DNA of 64,000 nucleotides from NCBI RefSeq assembly GCF_013386765.1, contig NZ_JACARE010000018.1, forward strand, positions 516,800-580,799, in the 5' to 3' direction. Positions 42,939 to 51,550 of the stretch are shown here, piece after piece. The DNA comes from Pseudomonas yamanorum. Lineage in GTDB: Bacteria > Pseudomonadota > Gammaproteobacteria > Pseudomonadales > Pseudomonadaceae. A program made the translations under genes and the position numbers. Position 1 is the first letter of the stretch. Every line of letters starts with the position of its first letter. The notes below the pieces were generated by a model, which saw only the letters and a program-made list of their open reading frames with translations, did no database searches and was not told where the DNA came from.

Positions 42939-43957
42939 GTGCGACACGCAGCCCGAAGGTTTCCGAGCGCGTTGCGCCAAAACCGGCCGACCCGCAGCCA
43001 CAGAAGAAAAAACGCGACGAAGACGATGGCCCGGACTTCGGCACCCTGGTACACGCCTGGATCGAAAGCCACCGCGCCAGCCTGGTAGACAGCCTGCGCC
43101 GCCTGGGCAAACAGCCGATCGGCAGCTTCTTCACCTGCCTCGTCATGGCCGTGGCCTTGAGCCTGCCGATGGGGTTGTCGCTGCTGCTGAATAACGTCGA
43201 GCGCCTGGGCGGCTCGTGGCAGCGGGCGGCGCAGATTTCCCTGTACCTGAACCTGGATGCCAGCGCCAAAGACGGCGAGGCCCTGCGGGACGAGATCAAA
43301 GGCCTCCCGGGTGTGGCCGAGGCTGAATACATCAGCCGCGATCAAGCCCTGGAAGAGTTCCAGCAACAGTCCGGCCTGGGTGAGGCGCTCAAGGAGTTGC
43401 CGCAAAACCCGCTGCCGGGCGTGGTGCTGGTCACCCCGAATGAAGTCGACAAGACGACCCTGGAAGCCCTGCGACAAAAACTCGCAGAGCTGCCGAAGGT
43501 CCAGCAGGCACAACTTGATCTAGTCTGGGTAGAGCGGCTGGCCGCGATCCTCAAGCTGGGTGACCGGTTTGTGTTCGGCCTGACGGTGTTGCTGGTGTCT
43601 GCATTACTTTTGGTGATAGGCAATACCATTCGTCTTCATATTGAAAACCGCCGCACCGAGATAGAAGTGATTAAACTCGTCGGCGGCACGGACAGCTATG
43701 TGCGTCGTCCATTTCTGTACATGGGCGCGCTTTATGGCTTCGGTGCGGGGATTTTGTCCTGGGGCGTGCTGGCTTTTGGCCTGAACTGGCTGAACGACGC
43801 GGTGGTAGGGCTCGCCGGCTTGTACGGCAGTGATTTCGCCCTGGCCGGCGTGCCGGCAGCCGACGGTCTGTCATTGTTGCTTGGGGCAGTGCTCTTGGGG
43901 TATATCGGTGCTTGGATTGCGGTCGCACGGCATTTACGTGAGCTGGCGCCGAAGTAG
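42935..43957 (+). CDS. ftsX: Cell-division ABC membrane protein FtsX
   Basis: 340-aa inner-membrane partner of FtsE. A basic/acidic cytoplasmic tail (about 1-50) is followed by one membrane segment (about 70-90), a periplasmic domain (90-205, containing GLPGVAEAEYISRDQALEEF) and three C-terminal segments with the FtsX IENRRTEIEVIKLVGGT motif. Standard length for Pseudomonas. rpoH follows with a 129-base gap that carries its own promoter. Confidence 0.96.
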   Translation: MSATRSPKVSERVAPKPADPQPQKKKRDEDDGPDFGTLVHAWIESHRASLVDSLRRLGKQPIGSFFTCLVMAVALSLPMGLSLLLNNVERLGGSWQRAAQISLYLNLDASAKDGEALRDEIKGLPGVAEAEYISRDQALEEFQQQSGLGEALKELPQNPLPGVVLVTPNEVDKTTLEALRQKLAELPKVQQAQLDLVWVERLAAILKLGDRFVFGLTVLLVSALLLVIGNTIRLHIENRRTEIEVIKLVGGTDSYVRRPFLYMGALYGFGAGILSWGVLAFGLNWLNDAVVGLAGLYGSDFALAGVPAADGLSLLLGAVLLGYIGAWIAVARHLRELAPK

Positions 43958-44010
43958 TTAATGTCAAGGTAATGTGGTTTCGTTTGTATTGACCGTATCA
44001 GTGGTTTAGG

Positions 44011-44037
44011 GAACTTGTCCTACGGTTCCCGGTCAAT
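44011..44037 (+). promoter_or_regulatory. Putative AlgU (sigma-E-type) promoter of rpoH
   Basis: GAACTT (44011-44016), 16-base spacer, TCAAT (44033-44037), close to the AlgU consensus GAACTT-N16/17-TCtgA. It lies about 50 bases upstream of the rpoH ATG. P. aeruginosa rpoH is known to have an AlgU-dependent promoter, so envelope stress would raise the heat-shock sigma factor here too. Confidence 0.65.
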
Positions 44038-44086
44038 TTTCGCAGTGCTGAACTGCACGAGTTATGTGAGTCGGAGGTTTTTTCGT

Positions 44087-44941
44087 ATGACCACTTCTTT
44101 GCAACCTGCTTATGCTCTGGTCCCGGGTGCGAACCTGGAGGCCTATGTGCACACGGTCAACAGCATTCCATTGCTGACGCCCGAGCAGGAGCGTGAACTG
44201 GCCGAGAGTCTCTACTATGAGCAGGATTTGGGGGCGGCTCGGCAGATGGTGCTCGCCCACCTGCGTTTTGTCGTACATATCGCCCGTAGCTATAGCGGCT
44301 ACGGCCTGGCCCAGGCTGACCTGATTCAGGAAGGCAACGTTGGCCTGATGAAAGCTGTAAAGCGCTTCAACCCGGAAATGGGTGTGCGCCTGGTGTCGTT
44401 TGCCGTGCACTGGATCAAGGCGGAAATCCACGAGTTCATCCTGCGCAACTGGCGCATCGTGAAAGTCGCGACCACCAAGGCCCAGCGCAAACTGTTCTTC
44501 AACCTGCGCAGCCAGAAGAAGCGTCTGGCGTGGCTGAACAACGAAGAAGTGCATCGCGTGGCCGAAAGCCTTGGCGTTGAACCCCGTGAAGTGCGCGAGA
44601 TGGAAAGTCGCCTGACCGGCCATGACATGGCCTTCGACCCGGCCGCCGAAGCGGACGACGACAGCGCTTTCCAATCGCCGGCCAACTACCTGGAAGACCA
44701 CCGGTACGACCCGGCGCGTCAACTGGAAGACGCCGACTGGAGCGACAACTCCAACCACAACCTGCACGAAGCGCTGGAGGTGCTGGACGACCGCAGCCGT
44801 GACATCCTCTACCAACGTTGGTTGGCAGAAGAAAAAGCCACGCTGCACGACCTGGCGCAGAAGTACAACGTGTCGGCTGAGCGGATTCGTCAGCTCGAGA
44901 AGAGCGCGATGAACAAGCTGAAACTGTCGATCGCGGCCTAA
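44087..44941 (+). CDS. rpoH: Heat-shock sigma factor (sigma-32)
   Basis: 284-aa sigma factor directing RNA polymerase to heat-shock promoters. Region 2 holds QEGNVGLMKAVKRF (81-94) and the HWIKAEIHEFILRNWRIVK stretch; the RpoH box QRKLFFNLR is at 133-141; region 4 ends with the HTH NVSAERIRQLEKSAMNKL. The ATG at 44087 has a GGAGG site nine bases upstream; an earlier in-frame start at 44015 would overlap the promoter. A strong terminator follows. Confidence 0.98.
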   Translation: MTTSLQPAYALVPGANLEAYVHTVNSIPLLTPEQERELAESLYYEQDLGAARQMVLAHLRFVVHIARSYSGYGLAQADLIQEGNVGLMKAVKRFNPEMGVRLVSFAVHWIKAEIHEFILRNWRIVKVATTKAQRKLFFNLRSQKKRLAWLNNEEVHRVAESLGVEPREVREMESRLTGHDMAFDPAAEADDDSAFQSPANYLEDHRYDPARQLEDADWSDNSNHNLHEALEVLDDRSRDILYQRWLAEEKATLHDLAQKYNVSAERIRQLEKSAMNKLKLSIAA

Positions 44942-44957
44942 ACAGCTGCGAAGTGAC

Positions 44958-44993
44958 AAAAAAATGCCCCGATCGAGAGATCGGGGCATTTTT
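44958..44993 (+). terminator. Rho-independent terminator after rpoH
   Basis: Stem TGCCCCGATC (44965-44974) / GATCGGGGCA (44979-44988) with GAGA loop and a T-run; an A-run upstream makes it usable from both sides. Confidence 0.95.
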
Positions 44994-45017
44994 GTATGCG
45001 CAAGTTGCCTTACGCCC

Positions 45018-45123
45018 TCGTAGCAGCTGTCGAGCCTTGGCGAGGCTGCGTCAGGCGCGACGCGGTATTGAAGACTGCGGCGTGGCCCACGCAGCCTCGC
45101 CAAGGCTCGACAGCTGCTACGAC
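45018..45123. repeat. REP-like pair, type C
   Basis: TCGTAGCAGCTGTCGAGCCTTG... and its inverted copy, arms of about 34 bases, at 45018-45052 and 45089-45123. It shares no sequence with types A or B. It lies between rpoH and the convergent mtgA gene. Confidence 0.88.
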
Positions 45124-45151
45124 GAGAATGTTGGGAGGCCGCAGTGGTGTG

Positions 45152-45874
45152 TCAGTCGGACCAGGGGGCTTTGCGCGAGTTGTTCAACTCATTCAGGTAA
45201 CCGTCGCCACCCAACTGACTCATCTGCTGCCGAATCCACGCGGCCCGTCGCGCGACATACGACGTTGGATGGCTGGCACTCCACACCCGCGGGTTAGGCA
45301 ACACCGCCGCCAGATAGCTGGCCTGCTGGCGGGTCAGCGCCTTGGCGCTCACGCCAAAGTGATGCCGCGCCGCCGCTTCGGCGCCGAACACGCCTTCATC
45401 CCACTCCACGCTATTGAGGTACACCTCAAGAATTCGCTGCTTGGACCAGAAAATCTCGATCAGCCCGGTAAACCAGGCCTCCAGGCCCTTGCGGAAATAA
45501 CTGCGGCCCGTCCACAGGAACAGGTTCTTCGACACCTGCTGGCTCAAGGTGCTGGCGCCCCGAATCGAGCCGCCGCGCTCGTTATGCTGGAGTGCCGCCT
45601 GGATCGCGCCGAAGTCAAAACCCCAATGCTGCGGGAAGCGCTGGTCTTCGCCGGCCATCACCGCCACTTTCAGTTCGTCGGAGATCTGGTCCCACGGCAC
45701 CCAGGTGCGCTGTACGTCAATCGGCTCGCCATCGACCCAGGACTCGACCTTGCGCTCAACCATCAGCGCGGTCCCCGGCGGCGGCACGAAACGGAACAGC
45801 AGCACCAGCAGCACACTGCCAATGGCAAACCACTTGAGGACTTTGAGAAAACGCTTGAAGAGGAGACGCAGCAT
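45152..45874 (-). CDS. mtgA: Monofunctional peptidoglycan glycosyltransferase
   Basis: Polymerises lipid II into glycan strands. 240 aa, with an N-terminal membrane anchor (about 12-32) and a GT51 domain. The catalytic Glu lies in AGEDQRFPQHWGFD, and the family motifs GASTLSQQVSKNLFLW and EVYLNSVEWDEGVFG follow. No transpeptidase domain. Divergent from the DUF423 gene with a 74-base gap. Confidence 0.95.
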   Translation of the reverse strand: MLRLLFKRFLKVLKWFAIGSVLLVLLFRFVPPPGTALMVERKVESWVDGEPIDVQRTWVPWDQISDELKVAVMAGEDQRFPQHWGFDFGAIQAALQHNERGGSIRGASTLSQQVSKNLFLWTGRSYFRKGLEAWFTGLIEIFWSKQRILEVYLNSVEWDEGVFGAEAAARHHFGVSAKALTRQQASYLAAVLPNPRVWSASHPTSYVARRAAWIRQQMSQLGGDGYLNELNNSRKAPWSD

Positions 45875-45948
45875 AGAGATGGCTTGGCCGAACCCGTTGA
45901 GCGGGCCATTATACAGACCCTGCCCACCGAGTCTGACTGGAGTTCCTC

Positions 45949-46326
45949 ATGTTGCGTGGCTTTCTGATGCTGGCTGCCTTTTTCGGTTTCACCGGCGTTG
46001 CCCTTGGCGCGTTTGCCGCCCACGGCCTGAAAAACCGCCTGAGCGCCGAATACCTGGCGATTTTCCACACCGGCGTGACTTACCAGTTGGTGCACACCCT
46101 GGCGCTGTTCGGCGTGGCGCTGCTGGCGGCGCATATTCCGGGCCGCCTGGTGACGTGGGCGGGCGTGTCCTTTGCCGTGGGCATCCTGCTGTTTTCCGGC
46201 AGCCTGTATGTGCTGACCATGACCGGCATCAGCAAGCTCGGCATCATCACCCCGTTCGGTGGCCTCGCCTTCCTGCTGGGCTGGTTTTTCCTGGGCCTCG
46301 CTGCGTGGCGCTTGCAGGCTGCCTGA
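45949..46326 (+). CDS. DUF423 small membrane protein (YgdD-like)
   Basis: 125-aa inner-membrane protein with four hydrophobic segments and the family N-terminal pattern AAFFGFTGVALGAFAAHGL. A later conserved stretch is ITPFGGLAFLLGWFFL. Function unknown. It lies just upstream of the thiS-thiG unit but is separated by a promoter. Confidence 0.87.
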   Translation: MLRGFLMLAAFFGFTGVALGAFAAHGLKNRLSAEYLAIFHTGVTYQLVHTLALFGVALLAAHIPGRLVTWAGVSFAVGILLFSGSLYVLTMTGISKLGIITPFGGLAFLLGWFFLGLAAWRLQAA

Positions 46327-46335
46327 CCAAGGGGC

Positions 46336-46365
46336 TTGGGCCGGCAACGCCAATCACGCTAGAAT
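46336..46365 (+). promoter_or_regulatory. Probable sigma-70 promoter of thiS-thiG-trmB
   Basis: TTGGGC (46336-46341), 18-base spacer, TAGAAT (46360-46365), 33 bases upstream of the thiS start. Confidence 0.5.
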
Positions 46366-46397
46366 GCTGGCCCCTAAAAACGATGGCGGCCCGTGGC

Positions 46398-46598
46398 ATG
46401 CGCATTCAGTTGAACGGCGAATCCTTTGAACTGCCCGACGGTGAAACCGTTGCGGCCCTGCTGACCCGTCTGGACCTGACCGGACGCCGCGTTGCAGTGG
46501 AGCTCAACCAGGATATCGTCCCGCGTAGCCAGCACGCCGAGACCGCGCTCACCGAAGGTGACCAGGTCGAAGTGGTCCACGCCATCGGCGGCGGCTAG
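46398..46598 (+). CDS. thiS: Thiamine biosynthesis sulfur carrier
   Basis: 66-aa ubiquitin-like protein (beta-grasp) whose C-terminal Gly-Gly is converted to a thiocarboxylate that delivers sulfur to the thiazole ring. The sequence starts MRIQLNGES, contains VAVELNQDIVPR and ends AIGGG. The ATG at 46398 fits the first strand; an in-frame ATG at 46383 would add MAARG. thiG follows after 65 bases. Confidence 0.95.
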   Translation: MRIQLNGESFELPDGETVAALLTRLDLTGRRVAVELNQDIVPRSQHAETALTEGDQVEVVHAIGGG

Positions 46599-46663
46599 CC
46601 GCCCGGCGCTCAAGGGCGCCAACCCGCATTCTGCAGAACCTCACCCCATTTCGAGGATTTCCC

Positions 46664-47458
46664 ATGAGCATCGTTCGTAGCGACAAGCCTTTCGTCCTGG
46701 CCGGTCGGACCTTCCAGTCCCGTCTACTGGTCGGCACCGGCAAGTACCGCGACATGGAAGAAACCCGCCTGGCCATCGAAGCCTCGGGTGCCGAGATCGT
46801 CACCTTCGCCGTGCGCCGCACCAACCTCGGCCAGATCGAAGGCGAGACGAACCTGCTCGAAGTGTTGTCGCCGGATCGCTACACCTTCTTGCCGAACACG
46901 GCCGGCTGCTACGACGCTATCGAGGCCGTGCGCACTTGCCGCCTGGCCCGTGAGCTGCTCGACGGCCACAACCTGGTGAAGCTGGAAGTGCTGGCCGACC
47001 AGAAAACCCTGTTCCCCAACGTGATCGAAACCCTCAAGGCCGCCGAGACCCTGGTCAAGGAAGGCTTCGACGTGATGGTCTACACCAGTGATGATCCGAT
47101 CATTGCTCGCCAGTTGGCCGAAATCGGCTGCATCGCGGTGATGCCGCTGGCCGGCCTGATCGGTTCCGGCCTGGGCATCTGCAACCCGTACAACCTGCAA
47201 ATCATCCTCGAAGAAGCCAGGATCCCGGTGCTGGTGGATGCGGGCGTGGGCACTGCGTCCGACGCCACCATCGCCATGGAGCTGGGGTGTGATGCAGTGC
47301 TGATGAACTCGGCCATCGCCCACGCGCAGCAACCGATCATGATGGCTGAAGCCATGAACCACGCGATCGTCGCGGGCCGCCTGGCGTACCTCGCCGGGCG
47401 CATGCCGAAAAAACTTTACGCCAGCGCCTCCTCGCCGCTGGATGGTCTGATCAAGTAA
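46664..47458 (+). CDS. thiG: Thiazole synthase
   Basis: 264-aa TIM-barrel enzyme forming the thiazole phosphate moiety of thiamine from DXP, dehydroglycine or glycine imine and ThiS thiocarboxylate. The Schiff-base lysine is K106 in LVKLEVL, and phosphate-binding segments include PLAGLIGSGLGI and VDAGVGTASDA. Paired with thiS upstream; trmB begins 9 bases after the stop, as in other Pseudomonas. Confidence 0.97.
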   Translation: MSIVRSDKPFVLAGRTFQSRLLVGTGKYRDMEETRLAIEASGAEIVTFAVRRTNLGQIEGETNLLEVLSPDRYTFLPNTAGCYDAIEAVRTCRLARELLDGHNLVKLEVLADQKTLFPNVIETLKAAETLVKEGFDVMVYTSDDPIIARQLAEIGCIAVMPLAGLIGSGLGICNPYNLQIILEEARIPVLVDAGVGTASDATIAMELGCDAVLMNSAIAHAQQPIMMAEAMNHAIVAGRLAYLAGRMPKKLYASASSPLDGLIK

Positions 47459-47467
47459 GAGCCATTG

Positions 47468-48193
47468 ATGACTGAATCAAACGAAACGCCGAACACCCTG
47501 GAAGAAGGCGACGAGTCCAAGCACCGCCGCATCAAGAGTTTTGTGATGCGCGCCGGTCGCATGACCGAAGGCCAGCAAAAGGGCCTGGAGCAGGGCACGC
47601 CGCTGTTCGTCCTGCCGCTGGTGGATGAGCCGGTGGATTACGACCAGGTGTTCGGCCGTTCGGCGCCACGCTCCCTGGAGATCGGCTTCGGCATGGGCCA
47701 TTCCCTGCTGGAAATGGCCGCAGCTTCGCCGGAACAGGACTTTATCGGGGTTGAAGTACACCGCCCGGGTGTCGGCGCGCTGCTTAACGGCGTGCTGACT
47801 CAAGGCCTGACCAATCTGCGGGTCTATGACTGCGACGCGATCGAAGTGCTCAACCGCTGCATCGCCGACAACAGCCTCGACCGCCTGATGCTGTTCTTCC
47901 CGGACCCATGGCACAAGAGCCGTCACCACAAGCGCCGCATCGTCCAGGCTTCCTTCGCGGAACTGGTACGCAGCAAGCTGAAAGTGGGCGGCATCCTGCA
48001 CATGGCCACCGACTGGGAACCGTATGCCGAATACATGCTGGAAGTGATGGATGTAGCCCCGGGCTACCGCAACCTGGCTGAAGACGGCAAATGCGTCCCG
48101 CGCCCGGCCGAGCGGCCGATCACCAAGTTCGAACGTCGCGGCGAGCGACTCGGGCATGGGGTTTGGGATTTGAAGTTCGAGAAAGTGGACTGA
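47468..48193 (+). CDS. trmB: tRNA m7G46 methyltransferase
   Basis: 241-aa SAM-dependent enzyme methylating G46 of tRNA. Motif I LEIGFGMGHSLLEMA, the catalytic FPDPWHKSRHHKRRI segment and the DWEPYAEYMLEV region are clear. The N-terminal 45 residues are charged and variable. The ATG at 47468 is used; the TTG just before it is in frame but unlikely. A REP pair follows. Confidence 0.96.
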   Translation: MTESNETPNTLEEGDESKHRRIKSFVMRAGRMTEGQQKGLEQGTPLFVLPLVDEPVDYDQVFGRSAPRSLEIGFGMGHSLLEMAAASPEQDFIGVEVHRPGVGALLNGVLTQGLTNLRVYDCDAIEVLNRCIADNSLDRLMLFFPDPWHKSRHHKRRIVQASFAELVRSKLKVGGILHMATDWEPYAEYMLEVMDVAPGYRNLAEDGKCVPRPAERPITKFERRGERLGHGVWDLKFEKVD

Positions 48194-48220
48194 TTAGCTG
48201 GAAGCCAATAACACAATCAA

Positions 48221-48309
48221 CTGTGGGAGCTGGCTTGCCTGCGATAGCATCACCTCGGTATCACTGATACACCGAGGTGTCTGCATCGCAGGCAAGCCAG
48301 CTCCCACAT
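48221..48309. repeat. REP pair (BIME), type A
   Basis: CTGTGGGAGCTGGCTTGCC and inverted partner ending GCTCCCACA; the centre has an additional dyad (CACCTCGGTAT / ATACACCGAGGTG). It lies between the convergent trmB and DUF3392 genes. Confidence 0.9.
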
Positions 48310-48331
48310 TTGTTTTGTGCTGTGCTTAACG

Positions 48332-48655
48332 TCAGCGGCGATCCGCCACAACCCCAATCAACACCAGCACCACCAACAACACCGGCGCCAGGCTGTAGTT
48401 ATTGAACTGGCTCAACCCCCGCACAATCCACGGCGTGGCATAGATCAGCGCTGCCCCGCTGCCGATCATGCACACCAGCGCCATCAGCGGTACGCGCAGC
48501 GCACCCGCAATGCTGCCCAACCGCGCTTCGACCCAGCTCTTGATGTCGGCGCCAAACAGCACCAGCAGGCAGCCGACGAGCGCCAGGGATATTTCCGACA
48601 GGTTGCTACGGCTCCAGCGGGACACGGTGGCGAGTAGATCGAGTACCAAATCCAT
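48332..48655 (-). CDS. DUF3392 small membrane protein
   Basis: 107-aa protein with about three hydrophobic segments (around 22-37, 55-75 and 88-103) and a short amphipathic N-terminus. Matches the layout of the DUF3392 family. It lies 19 bases downstream of hemW and is probably the last gene of that operon. Function unknown. Confidence 0.75.
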   Translation of the reverse strand: MDLVLDLLATVSRWSRSNLSEISLALVGCLLVLFGADIKSWVEARLGSIAGALRVPLMALVCMIGSGAALIYATPWIVRGLSQFNNYSLAPVLLVVLVLIGVVADRR

Positions 48656-48674
48656 TCGATTTCCTTAAGAGCAA

Positions 48675-49877
48675 TCAGCTCAAAAACTTCTGCAGCAGGT
48701 CATTGAGAAAGAGTTGCCCGCGGTCGGTGGCCGCCAGGCGTGACGGTTCGACCTGCATTAAGCCACTTTGTTCGGCATCCTTACGGGCTTCATCGAGGCT
48801 CGCCAGGTCCAGGCCGGTACGCTCGGCGTACAGCTTCGCTTCGACACCATCGGTCAGGCGCAGGGCGTTCATCAGGAACTCGAACGGTAACTCTTCGTTG
48901 GTCAGTTCTTTCGCGCCGGCCTGGTAGTTTTTCGCCGGGTTGAGGTAGTCCTTCGGCGCCCGGGTTTTCCAGGTACGCACGATGCGCCCGTCCGGGTGGC
49001 TGAGCTTGCCGTGGGCGCCGGCACCGATGCCGATAAAGTCGCCAAAGCTCCAGTAATTCAGGTTATGCCGCGCCGGCCGGCCCGGTTGAGCGTAGGCCGA
49101 GACTTCGTACTGGGCGTAACCGTGCTCGGCGAGTAATGCCTGGCCGGCTTCCTGGATGTCCCACAGGGTGTCGTCTTCCGGCAGCACGGGCGGCTGGTTC
49201 CAGAACACGGTGTTGGGCTCCAGTGTCAGTTGGTACCAGGATAAATGCGTGGGCTTGAGGGCGATGGCCTGGCGCAGGTCGCCCAGGGCGTCGTCCAGGG
49301 ACTGATCGGGCAAACCGTGCATCAGGTCCAGGTTGAAGTTGTCGAACCCGGCCTGGCGCGCCATGCCGGCGGCACGCACGGCTTCGTCACCGTTGTGGAT
49401 GCGGCCCAGTGCCTCAAGCTTTTCCTGCTGGAAACTCTGGATACCAATCGACAGCCGATTGATCCCCAGCTTGCGGTACGCCACGAACTTCTCTTGTTCG
49501 AAGGTGCCGGGGTTGGCTTCCAGGGTGATTTCGATGTCGCCGGCAAACGGGATGCGCGCTTCCACGCCCTTGAGCAGTCGGCCCAGTGCAGCAGCGCTGA
49601 ACAGGCTCGGCGTGCCGCCGCCGAAGAAGATCGAACTCAGCTCACGGCCATACACCGCGTGCAGGTCCTGATCGAGGTCGGCCAGCAATGCGTCGACGTA
49701 CTCTTCTTCCGGCAGCACCTTGCTGGCGGTGTGGGAGTTGAAGTCGCAATAAGGGCATTTGCGCACGCACCACGGGATGTGGATGTACAGCGCCAGGGGC
49801 GGCAGGTGAGGCAGGGCCGCCCGAGGTGTTTGCGCGCCACCGTGAATCAGTGGCTGCGCGGAGGTGTTCTGGGTCAT
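48675..49877 (-). CDS. hemW: Heme chaperone, radical-SAM family
   Basis: 400-aa protein that binds heme and a [4Fe-4S] cluster and is thought to deliver heme to respiratory enzymes. Cluster cysteines C37, C41 and C44 in CVRKCPYC; the GGGTPS and NPGTFE motifs follow. Resembles oxygen-independent coproporphyrinogen oxidase, but that enzyme (HemN) has a longer N-terminus and an additional Cys (CxxxCxxCxC), so hemW is preferred. Overlaps rdgB by 4 bases. Confidence 0.93.
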   Translation of the reverse strand: MTQNTSAQPLIHGGAQTPRAALPHLPPLALYIHIPWCVRKCPYCDFNSHTASKVLPEEEYVDALLADLDQDLHAVYGRELSSIFFGGGTPSLFSAAALGRLLKGVEARIPFAGDIEITLEANPGTFEQEKFVAYRKLGINRLSIGIQSFQQEKLEALGRIHNGDEAVRAAGMARQAGFDNFNLDLMHGLPDQSLDDALGDLRQAIALKPTHLSWYQLTLEPNTVFWNQPPVLPEDDTLWDIQEAGQALLAEHGYAQYEVSAYAQPGRPARHNLNYWSFGDFIGIGAGAHGKLSHPDGRIVRTWKTRAPKDYLNPAKNYQAGAKELTNEELPFEFLMNALRLTDGVEAKLYAERTGLDLASLDEARKDAEQSGLMQVEPSRLAATDRGQLFLNDLLQKFLS

Positions 49878-50470
49878 TTCAGGCCCAGACGCTGGCGCAG
49901 CAAATCCATTGCGCGGGCGCGGTGGCTGATCTGGTTCTTGTCGGCCGGGCTCAGTTCGGCGCTGGAGACATTGCGCTCCGGCACCCAGAACAGCGGGTCA
50001 TAACCAAAACCGTGTTCACCGCTGGCCGCGTGCAGGATGCGCCCGTGCCACAGGCCTTCGCACAGGATCGGCAGCGGGTCATCGGCGTGACGCACCAGGG
50101 CCAGCACGCAGACGAACTGCGCGCCACGCATCGCGTCCGGCACGTCCTTGAGAGCGTCCAGCAGCTTGGCGTTGTTGGCTGCGTCGCCTTTGCCATCGGC
50201 ATAGCGTGCGGAATAGATGCCCGGCGCACCGCCGAGGAAGTCCACCGCGAGCCCGGAATCGTCGGCCAGCGCCGGCAGGCCGGAAATGCGCGCGGCATTG
50301 CGGGCCTTGAGGATGGCGTTCTCGACAAATGACAGGCCGGTCTCTTCCGGCTCTACCTGGCTGAACTCGCCAATCGAACGCAGTTGCACCGACTGGCCGA
50401 GCATGGCCTGGAGTTCTTTGAGTTTGCCAGCGTTATGACTGGCCAGTACGAGTTGTGTGAGGTTCATCAT
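49874..50470 (-). CDS. rdgB: XTP/dITP diphosphatase
   Basis: 198-aa house-cleaning pyrophosphatase that hydrolyses non-canonical purine triphosphates (dITP, XTP). The Ham1 pattern is LASHNAGKLKEL at the N-terminus, SFVENAILKARNAA, ADDSGLAVD and GYDPLF. Two adjacent ATGs (50470 and 50467) are possible; the first overlaps the DUF4426 stop as ATGA. In operon with hemW. Confidence 0.96.
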   Translation of the reverse strand: MMNLTQLVLASHNAGKLKELQAMLGQSVQLRSIGEFSQVEPEETGLSFVENAILKARNAARISGLPALADDSGLAVDFLGGAPGIYSARYADGKGDAANNAKLLDALKDVPDAMRGAQFVCVLALVRHADDPLPILCEGLWHGRILHAASGEHGFGYDPLFWVPERNVSSAELSPADKNQISHRARAMDLLRQRLGLK

Positions 50471-50901
50471 TCGGCCGGAAACAGTTCCTGGTTGAAACTG
50501 AAACCGTGGGCTTTGCCGCCGGTTTCAACGTTGATCGTGAAAATTCGTACTTCCTGCTGCGGCACGGAGTACTGGGCGAGGTAGTAAATCGCACCCTTCT
50601 CGGTGATCTGCTTGAAGGTCAGCATCTCACTCTTGCCGCTCAGGTCCTTGACCGTGCCTGTTACCTGGGCAACCACCGGCGTGACGCCCTTGATCACCGA
50701 CACATTGATCACGCCCTTGTTCTTGCTGCGCACCAGCTCAACGGCCTGGGCCACATCCGGCTGCAGGAAGCTGGAGGTGAAGGTGTTGTAGTGCACGGTG
50801 ATGTCGCCGAAATCTTTCTGGCGATTGGGGTCGATAACGTCCGCGGCCATGGCGCTGACGCCCAGGCAGGCAGTGAGTAGAAAAACAGCCAGGCGACTCA
50901 T
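50467..50901 (-). CDS. DUF4426 periplasmic protein
   Basis: 144-aa exported protein with a signal peptide (MSRLAVFLLTACLGVSAMA) and a small beta-rich domain containing ITVHYNTFTSSFLQPDVA. Conserved between metW and rdgB in Pseudomonas. No catalytic motif; function unknown. Confidence 0.82.
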   Translation of the reverse strand: MSRLAVFLLTACLGVSAMAADVIDPNRQKDFGDITVHYNTFTSSFLQPDVAQAVELVRSKNKGVINVSVIKGVTPVVAQVTGTVKDLSGKSEMLTFKQITEKGAIYYLAQYSVPQQEVRIFTINVETGGKAHGFSFNQELFPAE

Positions 50902-50922
50902 GATCGTCCTCCTTGAATATGG

Positions 50923-51543
50923 TTAGACGGCAATCTGGTGGTCCGTCAGGCCCGGGCTGCTGACCCGGTAGATCCCGATCTCACCCAACAGGTTAGGCCA
51001 TAGCTTACTCGCCCAGCCGTGACGGTGCTGTTGATCGACGGCAAGGCGGTTGATGACCTTGGCGTCACGCTCGCCACACAGCGCTTCGAAGTCTTCGAAG
51101 GTGCAGAAGTGGATGTTGGGCGTGTTGTACCAGGTGTACGGCAGGAAGTCCGACACCGGCATGCGGCCCTTGGTGGCCAGGTACCAGCGGCAGCGCCAGT
51201 GACCGAAATTGGGGAAGGTGATGATGCACTGGCGGCCGACGCGCAACATTTCGTCGAGGATCCGGTCCGGGTAATGCACGGCTTGCAGCGCCTGGGTCAT
51301 GACCACGATGTCGAAGCTGTTGCTGGCAAAGTTGCCCAGGCCCTTGTCCAGGTCCTGCTCGATCACGTTGATGCCCTTGGCCACGCACTGGGCGATGTTG
51401 TCCGGGTCGTTTTCCAGGCCATAGCCGGTGACTTGCTTGTTGTCGCGCAGCCAGCTCAGCAGTTCGCCATCGCCGCAACCCAGGTCGAGCACGCGGCTGC
51501 CGGCGGGGATCCAGTCTTGGATGATTTCCAGGTCGGCTCTCAT
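50923..51543 (-). CDS. metW: Methionine biosynthesis protein MetW
   Basis: 206-aa SAM-methyltransferase-fold protein (VLDLGCGDGELLSWL motif I). In Pseudomonas metW is required together with metX for homoserine acylation, although the reaction it performs is not settled. Begins 7 bases after the metX stop. Its conserved segments FPNFGHWRCRW and LPYTWYNTPNIHFCT are characteristic. Confidence 0.94.
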   Translation of the reverse strand: MRADLEIIQDWIPAGSRVLDLGCGDGELLSWLRDNKQVTGYGLENDPDNIAQCVAKGINVIEQDLDKGLGNFASNSFDIVVMTQALQAVHYPDRILDEMLRVGRQCIITFPNFGHWRCRWYLATKGRMPVSDFLPYTWYNTPNIHFCTFEDFEALCGERDAKVINRLAVDQQHRHGWASKLWPNLLGEIGIYRVSSPGLTDHQIAV

Positions 51544-51550
51544 GGCGTTC

